In this document: piece by piece, positions 1-13,222 of the stretch
Numbering within the stretch: position 1 is the first letter of the stretch
Layout: the number at the start of each line of letters is the position of its first letter
Origin: Panorpa germanica
Lineage: Eukaryota > Arthropoda > Insecta > Mecoptera > Panorpidae
Assembly: GCA_963678705.1 (NCBI GenBank)
Contig: OY783215.1
Coordinates: 15,729,740-15,793,739 of the forward strand
Reading direction: 5' to 3'
DNA length: 64,000 nucleotides
Notes under the pieces: generated by a model
What the model was told of the DNA's origin: nothing
Databases searched by the model: none
The model's input: only the letters and a program-made list of their open reading frames with translations
Made by a program: the position numbers and the translations under genes

Positions 1-3000
1 TATTATATTAAAAAGAATGTATAATCATAATCACATTCCATTCTTTAAATTATTTCCACAAAAACAAAAAAGTAATACACATTGAAAAAACACATTCTTT
101 AAAGAATTCACTAGAAATTGAATTGTATTTCTTAAGACGTATTACTTTATTTTACACCTAACATCGCTGACAACTATTTGTTACTAAATTATATAATAAT
201 AGTGTAAATACTTACTGTGCCCATTTTGTAAACAAAGTCCTTCGAGCCAACCGCACTGTACACCGTTGCACGACTTAAAATCGTTATACGACGACGTTAG
301 TATTTTTTTCTAAATATATAGTATATATACGTAGTTATGTGTACGCACAAACACAACAAATCATATAAATTCAACTGAAGGTTGTTCTCATTAAAATTCA
401 ACGATTCTACTAACTCTATTACTAGTGACTGCTATTGCTAGTGACTATAGTGGTCAGCGTGCCAGTCCTAGTGATCCAACTGTCCAACGAGTCCACCGCT
501 AAATGCGGTTCGGTTTTGTAAATCCACAGTCAATGCTAGACTCAAATTGTTATTCGCGTTTCATGATTCGCTAGGTACAACAATTTTTAACAGTAAAAAC
601 ATGATTGAATGATGTTTTAAAATACTTATCTTTTTCTATTCTGTTCTAAAAGCAAAGCGGAGTCTTAAGCACTAAACATAAACCAAAGTCAACCTTGAAC
701 CTGTAACGAGCAAGGTTTTTAGACGCCTCGGGGTCTGCGCGATTATTGAATTGTTGCTGAGACAGGCGGGCAGAATGGTGAGGGAGAGAGGGTATAGATA
801 ATTGATCGAATTTCATATATTATTATTGTTAAAATATAATTTATTGTGGAATTGAGAACGCATGAACTTTAAAGAATGTAAACTGAGATCAAAGTTATTA
901 CTATACTTTGCAGTATTTTTATTTAATGAATAATTTATTACCCAAGTCAATTACAAAGCAAATGCATAATGGGGCTTGTGTCCTCATTTTTTAGTGGTCG
1001 ATTTTTCAATTGTTGATTGAAATTGATGTTAATAAATGTGTATTGGTGTGTCTATTTTATTAAATATCTAAATATTGACGGAGATATAGCAATTAGAAGA
1101 TTGAATTGTAGTTTTAGCGTTAGAAATGGTCGACCATATTTGTATGACGTGAAATGCATTTTAACGTCAGTTATTTGTTGAGTAGGTCAGTGCTGTGGTA
1201 ATGTTTTGTAGCTGTTGGTATTCAAATAATCAAGTTAAGTCAAAGAATAATACGTTTTTATTTTATTTATCCCTGCTAAGGCAGACATAATATTGAAATT
1301 TGATTGTTCCTTGAAATAGCTGTAAATAATATTTGATATTTTAATATATAAATACATATAGCAGAGATTTATGAGCTGTAAGGTCACATGCACTTTTAAT
1401 GTGTTCAACGTTGAATCCCTTTAATAATTAAAGAGAAAAAATTGCTCTTTTAATTGTTAATATTTCTTAACATATAAGGAGTTATTAAAAAATAATTGAA
1501 CATTTGAGGTTCTAGTAACCTACTTCATCAATATATAGTACACTTTTATAGAAATTAAGACATAGGACACAAGCCCATTTAAATGTATCTGCTTATCTAC
1601 TTTTTAAATCCGATCTATTTTCGGTACCATCGCACCATCGATAATCTTACTTCTTGTTTGTTTTATATTCCTGCCTAAAGAATGTAGGATATATTTCAAA
1701 TAAAATCGGTTCGAAGGTTCTGGTTTATTAACGATCCCTCATAATTTTCCAATGAACCACTGCCTGGAAGGTAAATAGAATTTAATATAAAATTGAAGAG
1801 GTTATTATGGTTGCATTCTACTAATTGCAGGCACTGTATCCAAATATATTTGTGGGTATAGACAACTCATATATTAAATTAAGATGCAGTTTAGATTTAT
1901 GATAATCAGAGTAGATTCATTCACATATATTCACATTCATTACTATAGTTGTTTGCAAAGTTTGGTAACGGTCTGGACTGGTATATAAAACTAAATTTCC
2001 ACTTAGCGATAGTTGTTAAGACTAGAAATATTATAAAAATTATTTGGGGGCGTACGTATTTATGAACAATGGTGTTCGGGATGAGAGCTAAAAAAAAGCC
2101 ACCTGAGCATAAAAGAAGACCTTAAAGTGAAGTTATTAAATTTAGGACGAGTTAATAATACATGTATTATAGCAAATAGTGAAATACATTTTACTAATGT
2201 ATGTAAAATAACAATAATATATTATTTATTTCGTAACAAATATTGCAAATTTTAGGTAACATAAATTATTCTATAATACTAAAATACCAACTCACTTTAA
2301 ATGCATAAATATTGATATCTATACCAGTGTTAATGACCTATGGAAATCTTGAAGGTTTTATAAGGTCGATAGCCTGGCTGACTGATTGTACAATCAAATT
2401 ATTTGAATAATATTAAAAATCGATAGCTCAACTCAAAACCTGAATCACGTAATACCATGGTCAAGTAAAACTGTCTCTTCAAAGGATATTTTAAAACGAT
2501 GTTCAGTGAAATCTTAAGTATTTTATTAATTGCGGTTAAAAATTTTAACTTAAAATTATTGTACAATAATAACAATTTCCAAAAAAAGTTCTTAATATCT
2601 CTCGCCTTAATATCTTTGAATTTCTAGATATAAACAAAACAATATATAAACTAAATCAAAGGCAGTAAATGACGAAAAACCAGAGACTTCAAAAATTAAC
2701 ATGCCCGCCATCAGTACTAACACTTAGACCGCTTTAGGCGACCCCTGTCTGAAGAGAAGGAAGGGTGAAGGGAGTGAAGTGTAAATATTTTGAAGTGGAC
2801 TCCCTTTACCCTTCCTGCCGCTATCTATTTCATTTAAAGTTCAACGTGACATGTCAGTGATTCAGGGGATTAACCTAGAAAATTATTAAATTCTTATTGA
2901 AAAAAGTGTTTTTAAATATTTATTGTAGATTATCGCAACCATGTGTTATTTATTTATTATTTAAATCATTATTTCTCTAAGTCACTGTTTACGTAACACT

Positions 3001-3205
3001 AAACATATTAAAAATTAACCCATGCAGTGCAATACTTAACTATTACAAAGTAGTGATAGGATGTTATTTTAACATATTGTGCAATTATTTTATATATAAT
3101 ACATTACACCACGTGATCGTATTCAGTTTGATAAGTACGTACGTGTGTATAGTTTAATTGAGCTTCAAGTTGTTAATTTTAGTAATAATCCGTGATTTAT
3201 TTAAA
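1..3205. other. Gene-free left flank
   Basis: I see no supportable coding exon on either strand in this stretch. It holds one complete inverted-repeat element (972-1576, listed separately) and a short hairpin at 2758-2816 whose 18-bp arms differ at one position. The last few hundred bases presumably include the promoter and 5' UTR of the ANKZF1 gene starting at 3206. The rest looks like plain AT-rich intergenic sequence. Confidence 0.6.
972..1576. mobile_element. Non-autonomous TIR element, family A, full-length copy
   Basis: The element is bounded by inverted termini: GGGCTTGTGTCCT at the left and its complement AGGACACAAGCCC at the right, 605 bp in all. It has no coding capacity. Homologous copies occur in this window at 24030-24630, 52744-53155, 60205-60430 (reverse) and more weakly at 38562-38675 (reverse), so it is a dispersed MITE-like family. 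The superfamily is not clear because I cannot identify a convincing target duplication. Confidence 0.75.
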
Positions 3206-6200
3206 ATGTCTAAACAAGCTATTAAAATTTATGACAAGAATTTTATTGAATTATGTGCTGGGATAAAGGTTGCAGATTGTATGAAAAATGAAAAAGAATA
3301 TCAAGGTACAACATTAAAAAAATTCACTGTTATAGAAAATACGGTACAAAATATAATAATAGTAATTAAATAAATTTACAGAAGATGCAGAGCAAACATT
3401 AATTCAGCTCCAATCGTTGTCTATATCTGATTCATTATATTGCTCTTTCTGCAAAGAACAATTTGCCAATATTGTAGATCAAAGAGGGCATTATAAATTA
3501 GATTGGCATAGAGAAAATTTAAAAAGAAAACTAATTGGACAATCAAGTTTGTCGAAACAGCAATTTGAGTGTAAAAAAAAAAATGGTAAAAATAAATATA
3601 TGTAATAGAAATAAATTTGTTCATGTCTGCATACCTGTTAGTTGAATTATTATTTGCTCTTTACAGGTGAAATATCAAGTTCAGACGACGAAACAAACAC
3701 GACGACTGTTGATATCAGTAAAGTTGTAAAAGCTGAACTTAAGGAACATGAAAGTGGTGTAGATTCCAGCGAATCTGAAAATGAAGAAGAAATTAATGAA
3801 AAAAATCAACAATTGATTTTATTAGCAACAAAACATTGTCAAGTATTTTTTCAAAATGAAAACGGAGACTTATTTTCCATATACAGATGTTTACTGCATA
3901 CAAAGAAGGTAATTTTATATTTAAATTAGATAAAAAGTAAGCATAGCATACATATATACATAATGTTTGTTTTCCATATGTATAGAATGCACCTGAAGAA
4001 GACAAAACATTAGTTAGCCTTGCAAATCTATGGCAGACAAATATAACTTCTGCAGTTGTTTTAATAGGTGGTGGACATTTTGCAGCAGCTGTATTTAGAG
4101 GTATAGTTAGATTCCAAAAATCTGTGTTTGTAAATATGGATTTAAGAAAATTGAATTAAATTGAAATTTTAAATAGGGTCTGCGGTGTTAGTGCATAAAA
4201 CATTTCATTGTTATACTGTAAGAGCTGGGCAAGGAGGTGCACAATCGTCACGAGATAATAAGGGTGTGGCATCTAAAAGTGCAGGAGCTTCTTTAAGAAG
4301 ATATAATGAAGCTGCATTGGCTCAGGTAATTAAAATATGGGAGGCAACCTATTTTATTCATGGTTATTTTTCATCTAATTTTTAATGTAAAACTTTTTAG
4401 CATGTCAATGACATAATGGCGAAGTGGAAAAAAGAAATGGCTGAATGTAATGTTATTTTGTATCGCGCAAGTGGCACTTATAATAGGCAAGTTCTTTTTG
4501 GTGGCAAAGCTCCAGCAATGGACAAAACCGATTCTAGGTTACGTACCATTCCTTTTCCAACCAAACGCGCAACATACGCCGAAGTAAAACGTGTATACGA
4601 AATCATTACAACAGTAGAAATTAATAATTTTAAATTCGGTGAGTTATAAGAGTTACGTTTATTATTTCTTTGTTGCTGTTTTATTAAGTAAATATTTTTA
4701 TATGTAGTCACGAGGGAACCTAGTTTGGAATCAACCACAAAGTCTAATGAAAATGAACGGAAAAGTCGTCCAGTGTCTCCAAAAAAATGTGTCATAAATA
4801 GAGCAAAATCAAGAGAAGTCGTGGAAAGACCTTTACCAATAGAACATTTATCAGATAGCGACATTGCAATAGATAAAGATGATTATGTGATCGAGGATGC
4901 AGAGTTAGATTTTAGTTATTTGGAATCTTTTGGTGACTCGATTCCAAAAGAATTAAAACAACAAAAGAAAAAAAATAAAGGGAGAAGGAAGCCAAAACCT
5001 AAAGTGAATGTAAAACAGGAAGACTTCAGAAAAACATTATTTGCTGCGGTCAGTATGCAGGATTTAGAACTTTTGCGTTGTTCTATCTCTGCAGTCCTAG
5101 AAGAAATTAAACTAGTGGGTGAAATAGTGGAAATGGATTTGGATAAAAAAGAAGAATATAAATGGAGTATGGCAGATTTTTCAACGGTAAGATATTGAAG
5201 CAAACAAACCTACATCCACATCGCTAAAACTAATTTTGTCTTAAAAAATTTAACGAGTTATAATTTTAGATATTAAATGAATTTGTTTCTGAAAATAATA
5301 ATACATTGTTGCACATAGCGGCACAATCTGGTCACGAGGGCATAATTGTTGAACTTTTGAAGAATGGTTTAGAACCGTCCAAGAAAAATAATGATGGAAA
5401 GACTGCATATTGTATGACTTATAATCAAGATGTAAGAAACGTTTTTAAACAATTTAGAGCTCAAAATCCTGAAAAATATAATTACTTTAAGGTAACTATT
5501 AATTATACATTACTACTAAAGCAACATTTCCACTTACTGAGTATAAGTTTTAATTTTATGTTTTAAACATAAATGTAAGTTTAAACTTGTAAAATCATGC
5601 GTCATTTGTCAATATTATATTTTATTTAATAATTATTAATATCTTATTATATTGAAGGCAATTAGTTATATTACAGAAGAAGACTTATAATTAATTATTT
5701 TATTAAATATAAAATAGTAATAATTATTAAATGCAGTAGGTGTACTCGTATATATCAGTGAAGAACGGCGCATGATGTCACAACATGAAACTTATATTTA
5801 AGCAGAGATATTCAAAAATAGTTTTAAAAAAATTTTTTCCATTTCAAATACAAAATAATTTTCATATTAGCATTTAAATACAAAGTCAAAATACATACGC
5901 GCTTTCTAAAAAGTTATTTAAATGCAAAATAGAAAATAGATATTTTATATTTGTATTTGAAAAAATCATATCTCTGCATTTAAGATTAAAACTAAAAATA
6001 AAGACACAATCTGTAATTATAATGTAATCTAAAGTCTAATAACTGTATGTAAATAATTTAGTCTCAAATTCCTGAAACTTTATCTGAAGAAGCATCTAAG
6101 GAACGAGCTGAAAGAAAGAAGCAACTAAATAAAGCAAAGAGAGAAAGGGAAAAAGTAAAAAGACAAGAAAAGTTTGAGAAAAAACTTGAAGTTGAAGAAA

Positions 6201-6499
6201 AGGAACGTTACATTAACTTAAGTGAAAGAGAGAAGGTATAATCTGTTACATTATTTACATCACTTCCTATTGTATGATAAAAGATTTATTTATTAAATAT
6301 TATTTAATTTTTCCAGCGTGCACTAGCAGCAGAAAGAAGAATTTTGAGTAATCCAGCTGCACACACAACTGTTCTATCGCGGTGCTTTTTATGTGGTGCT
6401 GATATTACTGGGAAAGTTCCTTTTGAATACAACAATGATAGATTTTGTACAATAACTTGTCTTCAGGCACATAGGAAGAAGAATCCTATAATGTACTAA
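3206..6499 (+). CDS. ANKZF1: ANKZF1/Vms1 homologue, peptidyl-tRNA hydrolase of ribosome quality control
   Basis: Ten exons give 696 aa: 3206-3305, 3382-3570, 3667-3908, 3986-4100, 4177-4325, 4401-4638, 4708-5186, 5270-5491, 6062-6235, 6317-6499. In order there is a C2H2 zinc finger (Cys near residues 54 and 57, followed by two His), a VLRF1 domain (about 178-320) with the release-factor-like motif GGAQ (Gln near 238), an ankyrin segment (about 505-570), a charged coiled coil, a perfect VCP-interacting motif R-x5-A-A-x2-R (634-644) spanning the last splice junction, and a terminal Cys-rich treble-clef finger. Family knowledge: ANKZF1/Vms1 cleaves peptidyl-tRNA on stalled 60S ribosomes and binds p97/VCP. 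Human ANKZF1 is of similar length. PFDN4 follows 352 bp downstream on the same strand. Confidence 0.93.
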
Positions 6500-6851
6500 T
6501 TTATTTTATATCAATCATATTTGATAAAATACAATTACATATTTTCCATCAAATACAAGACTTTCATTTTTCCATTTGCATATTTATTAACTTGAAACTA
6601 TACATACTAAGCATATATTTTTTATTTTAGAATTAATGTATTTCTAATCACTATTTTCTAAGCTAATAATTTTTAAATCTTTAAAAACGAGAGTGTTTTG
6701 CAATATTTTAAATCAAGGCTTTGTTAACATCAGGCAACACTAAGCATATAACCATAAATTTCGTGGTGCTTTTATCATAATTTGCTAATTTACCATAATT
6801 GCTCATTCTATTTATTAATTAAGAATTATTTTGTTACATCAAGACAATAAT

Positions 6852-7411
6852 ATGGCCACTACAACTCAAACCAATAAGGGGACATTTCAACCGGTAATTT
6901 ATACATTTTTTTGTCGTATGTCTTTTTTTTAACAAACTATTTGTAACATAACCTAATTGGGAATTTAGGATTCAGATGTTCACATTTCTTATGAAGATCA
7001 ACAAAAAATTAATCAATTTGCAAGACATAATGCAAGATTAGAAGATGTTAAAGATGACTTAAAAGTTAAGGAAAATGAACTAAAGAACCTAGAAGAAGCT
7101 GTCGATGAGCTTAGTATATCTGTTGAAAGCACCATTCCAAATCTAGTGGGCGAAGTATTCATGTGTAAAACACTTGAGGAAACTCAGGTAACAAGAAGCT
7201 GATGTCCAAATTTTTATATTGATTTCATTTCTAGATTAGTATTTTGTTTTCTCGTTTTTAGAAAAATCTCGATGAATCTATTGAAAATAAGAAATTGGAA
7301 ATTGAACAACTGCGTCTAAGATGTAAAGAACTGCTGGATGTAATGAACGATCTTAAACAACATTTATACAGTAAATTTGGAAATCATATTAATCTAGAGA
7401 ATGAAGATTGA
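6852..7411 (+). CDS. PFDN4: Prefoldin subunit 4
   Basis: Three exons (6852-6893, 6969-7187, 7262-7411) encode 136 aa. The protein is a beta-type prefoldin: an N-terminal helix with the family motif S-x-E-D-Q-x-K-I-N-x-F, a central loop ending in the typical G-E-V-F segment, and a C-terminal coiled-coil helix. Prefoldin is the hexameric cytosolic co-chaperone that passes nascent actin and tubulin to CCT/TRiC. The length matches the family (about 134 aa). The gene converges on RAD54B, whose stop lies 272 bp away, so their 3' UTRs may overlap. An AATAAA sits after the stop near 7519. Confidence 0.93.
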
Positions 7412-7683
7412 GAAGATCAATTATATTACTATCCGCTCATTTAACGTAACTAACATTTCAATATACATATTTGCTTCATTATCACTTTATTGTTTATTTA
7501 CTTGTATTTAATTGAATAATAAATTTATGCTTTACTACATCGGATTATATTATTTGTTAGAAAAAAACATACAATATATTTTGACTCACATTATTTAGTA
7601 GAACATTGATTACGGAAAATGAATAATATATCTTCAGCTACTTCTGCTAAACCAATAATCTGTAAAAAAAAAAAAAAATCTTG

Positions 7684-10600
7684 TCATAAATAATTTTGTT
7701 TTTGTAGCCAAGCTATAATATTTTTGGTTTCAAATATTACATTTAATATCTCTTTTTTAATTGGATTCCTGTGATGTTCCCATTCCCACAACTGGTGCAT
7801 TCGAAGACTTTGCGTAGGCAGTGCAGTTAGGGGATCCAATATTAATTGACAGTCACGATTTTCGATCTCAGTAACCGAATCCTTTAAATTCTGAGAACCA
7901 GACGGTGGTGGTGGTACCTGGCAAATATTTACATTAGTACTACAAAAACAGTATGAGGTCGAATTATATTTAATATTAAGAGTACCTCTCCGTTGCCCAA
8001 ACAGAAACATTTCAACATATCATGTGTGGAGCATTCTACTTCTTCAAAGCAGAATACATCCTTAAGGTCCTCTTGAGATAATTCTAACTTAGTGCTCACA
8101 GAACTTGATGCAGTATCAACAACAGCACCACTTAAATTTGTTTTTGATATTTGACGCTGATACATTTTTTCCTCGATGGTTCCTTCAAATAAAATATTAT
8201 TTTATATAAACCAAACATTACATAAAACTTATAATACATAAAATCATATAAACAAACCTGCTGTTAACAATCTATAAATAATAACTTCTTTTTTCTGACC
8301 ATCTCTCCAGATTCTAGACATGGCTTGCAAATCTGTTGCTGGATTCCAGTCAGTATCAAAAAGTACTAGTCTGAAAAAATAGTCAATTTTTTTCAAATAA
8401 GCATATAAAAGCCATATTCACATAGAATGTTGTATTAACTGACCTGGATCCGCCAATAATATTTAATCCAGTACCTCCTGCTTTTGCACTTAACAGGAAT
8501 ACAAATAAATCGTTATTTGGATTATTGAAATTATCAACAATTTTATTACGTTCTGAAACAGGTGTTGATCCATCTAACCTGGAAATTATAAAATACATAC
8601 GTTACGCAGATAGCAAAAAGAAGTGGGTTGATTGCAATTCTAGTTACCTGCAATATTTGTATGCATTATGATCACAAATACCAGCTAGCATGTCTAACGT
8701 CTTTGTGAAATACGATACTAAAACTACTCTTTCTTTAGTATTAGATACATTTCCTAATAAGCATTCAACTATTTTCAGTTTTCCAGAATCTTCAATACCC
8801 ATTTCGTCCCAATTTGGTAACAAATTTGTCAAATAATCGTTCAGTTTATTAGATTGATCAGAAATAGAAGCTTTAATTAACGATGGATGATTACAAATTT
8901 TTTTTAAACAATTTATGACTTGTAAATGTACAGTGTCACTTAATTCAGATCTATTCTCATAGTAGTTTAGAGCCGCTTTGTACAAATATTTTTGCAAATC
9001 AGAACTTTTACAAAATATAACTAATTCTTGCTTAGTTGGAAGATAAGAATTATTTATCTCTTGAGTTCGACGCAGAATAAAATTTGATGTTTTATGATTT
9101 AATTCCTTCGCCCGATTTTCTCCTAAATTTTTTTCATCAGGCGAACAATTTAGTTGTTGAGATTTTATAATAGGTTTCTCGTAATAATTCTTATACTCAT
9201 TCGCTGATCCTAAAACTCCTGGATTAACCAAATTAATGAGAGAGAAAAACTCTTGCAGATCATTTTGAATGGGAGTACCAGTAAGAATAATACGTCGCTT
9301 ACATTCGATTTGATTTATTAAAGTCGTGGCTTTTATAGACGTATTTTTTAGACGATGGCCTTCATCACAAATTAGTAAATCGAACTTGATGCTATTGATA
9401 TCTTCGAAGTATCTGTTATTAAAAAGATATTAAAATAGTGCAGCAGATGCTTATAGGAACTAATATTTTATACTTACTTAACAAACATTTCATAAGATAT
9501 TATCATTATTGGAACATGGGAATACTTTGCATAATCGTTTGGTTTATTTTTAGAATTAACTATAAATGTATTGATGCGTTCTTTTCCTAGCCATAACATA
9601 AATTCATTTTGCCAATTAGAACATAAACTGCTGGGTACAACGATAAGAATCCGTTTCAGTATTTGTGTTCCATATGGCCCCTGTTTTAAAAGCATCCTAT
9701 AGAGTAACAAATAAATCAATAAAATATTTTACTTTTTTTATTGGAAATGTTTGCTGTTTTTTTACCATACTAAAGCAATGCACTGCAATGTTTTGCCAAG
9801 TCCCATCTCATCAGCTAAAATTGCCCCATTGTAATCCTCCTGCCGAAACCCCATTACACATTCATAAAGAAACACCACACCATCCCTCTGATGGGGTCGT
9901 AAAGCTCTGGCCACGCACGGATCGACCGACACAGAAACTAATGGACGCTTTTCACTGTTGTTCTTCCACTGAAGATTATGAGATGAATATATAAAATGAA
10001 CAAAGTCAAAATATTTTGACAATAAAAAACAATTCTTACTTGAAGCTCATGGCTAGGTGATGGCATCACTAGAGGTACATAATCTAGTGCTGAAGCACCA
10101 GCTTTTCTTTTTAATATTCTATTTGAGCTCGGATTCAACAGAGTGGTTTTAATTGGTTTGAATTTTTTTGGAGGTGGTTCTATATTTGTAGGCGAATTTT
10201 CCTTTGGTGAAGGCAATGGATTCGTAGCAATTTCTATTATTTCAACTTCTTTTGATCCGACACTAAAATAAATTCATTTATAAATATATTTTACAAAATT
10301 GTGACATATTTAAATAGCCATTGCACAAGACCAGTACCAGATTCTACTTCCAATTTCTAAGTCTATGGTTTTCATTCCAGTTCGACCTAAGATTGTTCCT
10401 TCTAAATTTCGCAAAACAACTGTCTTTTCCCCAACTTCTAATGTTCCATCACCTTCCCAAGTCTTGTGTTTTTTTGTGGTTCTCTTGCCCCATACTACAT
10501 TAAAAATCTTTTTGCCAAAATTACATTGTAATGTTTGTGTTTCATTATTGAGATTTTCATTTTCGCTTTTGCAAGTTTCTTTTTCAGAAAAGAAATTAAG

Positions 10601-10753
10601 AATGCTAGAGGTGCTTCTTGGAGATTTAAATGTTGGGATTTTTGGATCTGGAGATTTAGAGGTTACAATATTAATTTTTGGATGGACAGGAGAATTTGTT
10701 GGACATGCATTTGAAGATATTTTCCTGTAGGAAGGCGCACCTGATTTACGCAT
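7684..10753 (-). CDS. RAD54B: RAD54B-type SWI2/SNF2 DNA translocase
   Basis: Nine exons (10338-10753, 10040-10262, 9766-9968, 9478-9696, 8648-9412, 8444-8578, 8258-8370, 7986-8182, 7684-7917) give 834 aa. The N-terminus starts M-R-K-S-G-A-P-S, as RAD54B proteins do, and includes the RAD54B-specific module with [10 protein letters not shown] and W-E-G-D. The ATPase core shows motif I D-E-M-G-L-G-K-T (Lys near 272), DEGH (about 370-373), [14 protein letters not shown], and motif VI R-I-W-R-D-G-Q. RAD54-family proteins remodel RAD51 filaments and drive branch migration in homologous recombination. The start was chosen because the ATG at 10753 begins the conserved N-terminal motif. Exon 1's donor (GTACTG) was inferred from family alignment. 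Confidence 0.92.
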
Positions 10754-12060
<1,307 letters not shown>

Positions 12061-13222
12061 TATGTTAAGAACAAATGTTATGTCTTTTGATTTTGTTCCT
12101 AGTTGTGGAATGTTGATGAAAATAATAAAAACTTGTCTTTAATAAATAAATTATATTTAAACTTGAATTTACATATGTTGACATTATGTACAAAAAAAAG
12201 TAATTATAAATCATTTGCATTTGTATGAAAAACTATTATATTCAGTTGAATTTTAAATATATGGAAACTAGGTATGTAGATATAAATCTAATGAGTGATT
12301 ATCTTTATAGCAAAACAGTAGAGATATATATTTTAATATAAAAATGTATATCATTGGAGATATTTAATATGTTTTATCTTTAGTATTAAAATTCAATATA
12401 ATAGTCGGACAAATTTGTATAAACCTTATTTCATATTTTTCATAAAACTTATTGAAATAAAAATTTATTTTAACTGCAATAGTCATTCCTTTCTTGGTCT
12501 GTTATTTTGTATAATAAATGAATTATTCTGAGAATTTTTAAACACCCTTTAATGTAACTATTCACTAAATGTTGGTTGCATTTAAGATCGACAAGTATAA
12601 TTAATAACAAATTAAGTTTGTAAATGTACAAATTTTGTTTCAGACTGTAAATAGTTCAATTATTATTTAACATAATGTAACTAACTACAGTATGTGAAAT
12701 AAATAAAAAATACATATTTTTCATTATAGTAAAGCATATACATTAGGATCATTATCTCTTTAAAATATTAGGTTTGAAATGCCTTAAAATTGGAATAGAT
12801 TTATATATTATAAATCAGTATAATAAATTTATAAAATTATTCAAAAATATTATCATCTCAAATTTATCTTATAAAAAGATGTTTTACAAGAATATTTTAA
12901 TTGTTGGATAAGTATACTTTTTTCGATCAATGTTGTTTACATTAAACAGAACTTTTCTTGAAGGTTGTACAAAAGTTCCGTATCAAGTTTCTTTCAATAT
13001 GAAAACTGATACATCAAATCCAATTATTTATCCAATATGTTTAAATGTAAAACAAATCGGAAGCACGTTCAAGTATAAGACACGAAGTGTATTATATAGC
13101 ATTGAACGCGCTTAAGATGTTTTAAGTAAATTAAATAATAAGTCATAATAGTAATTAAGTTAAGTTAAACATATAATATTTCGTATAAATATATTACTTA
13201 AAATAATAGCTTTACTTATCTG
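12061..13222. other. Intergenic 3' region between RPB8 and ANKRD13
   Basis: The two genes converge here. The stretch is very AT-rich, with several AATAAA-type signals near the RPB8 end (for example near 12123 and 12141). A 61-codon ORF at 12930-13115 has no recognisable similarity and AT-rich composition like its surroundings, so I treat it as chance. Confidence 0.5.

Noticed and set aside
10365-10730. Plus-strand ORF opposite RAD54B exon 1
   Set aside because: Shadow of the real minus-strand exon, which has conserved RAD54B motifs.
12930-13115. 61-codon ORF between RPB8 and ANKRD13
   Set aside because: No recognisable domain and composition equals its AT-rich surroundings.
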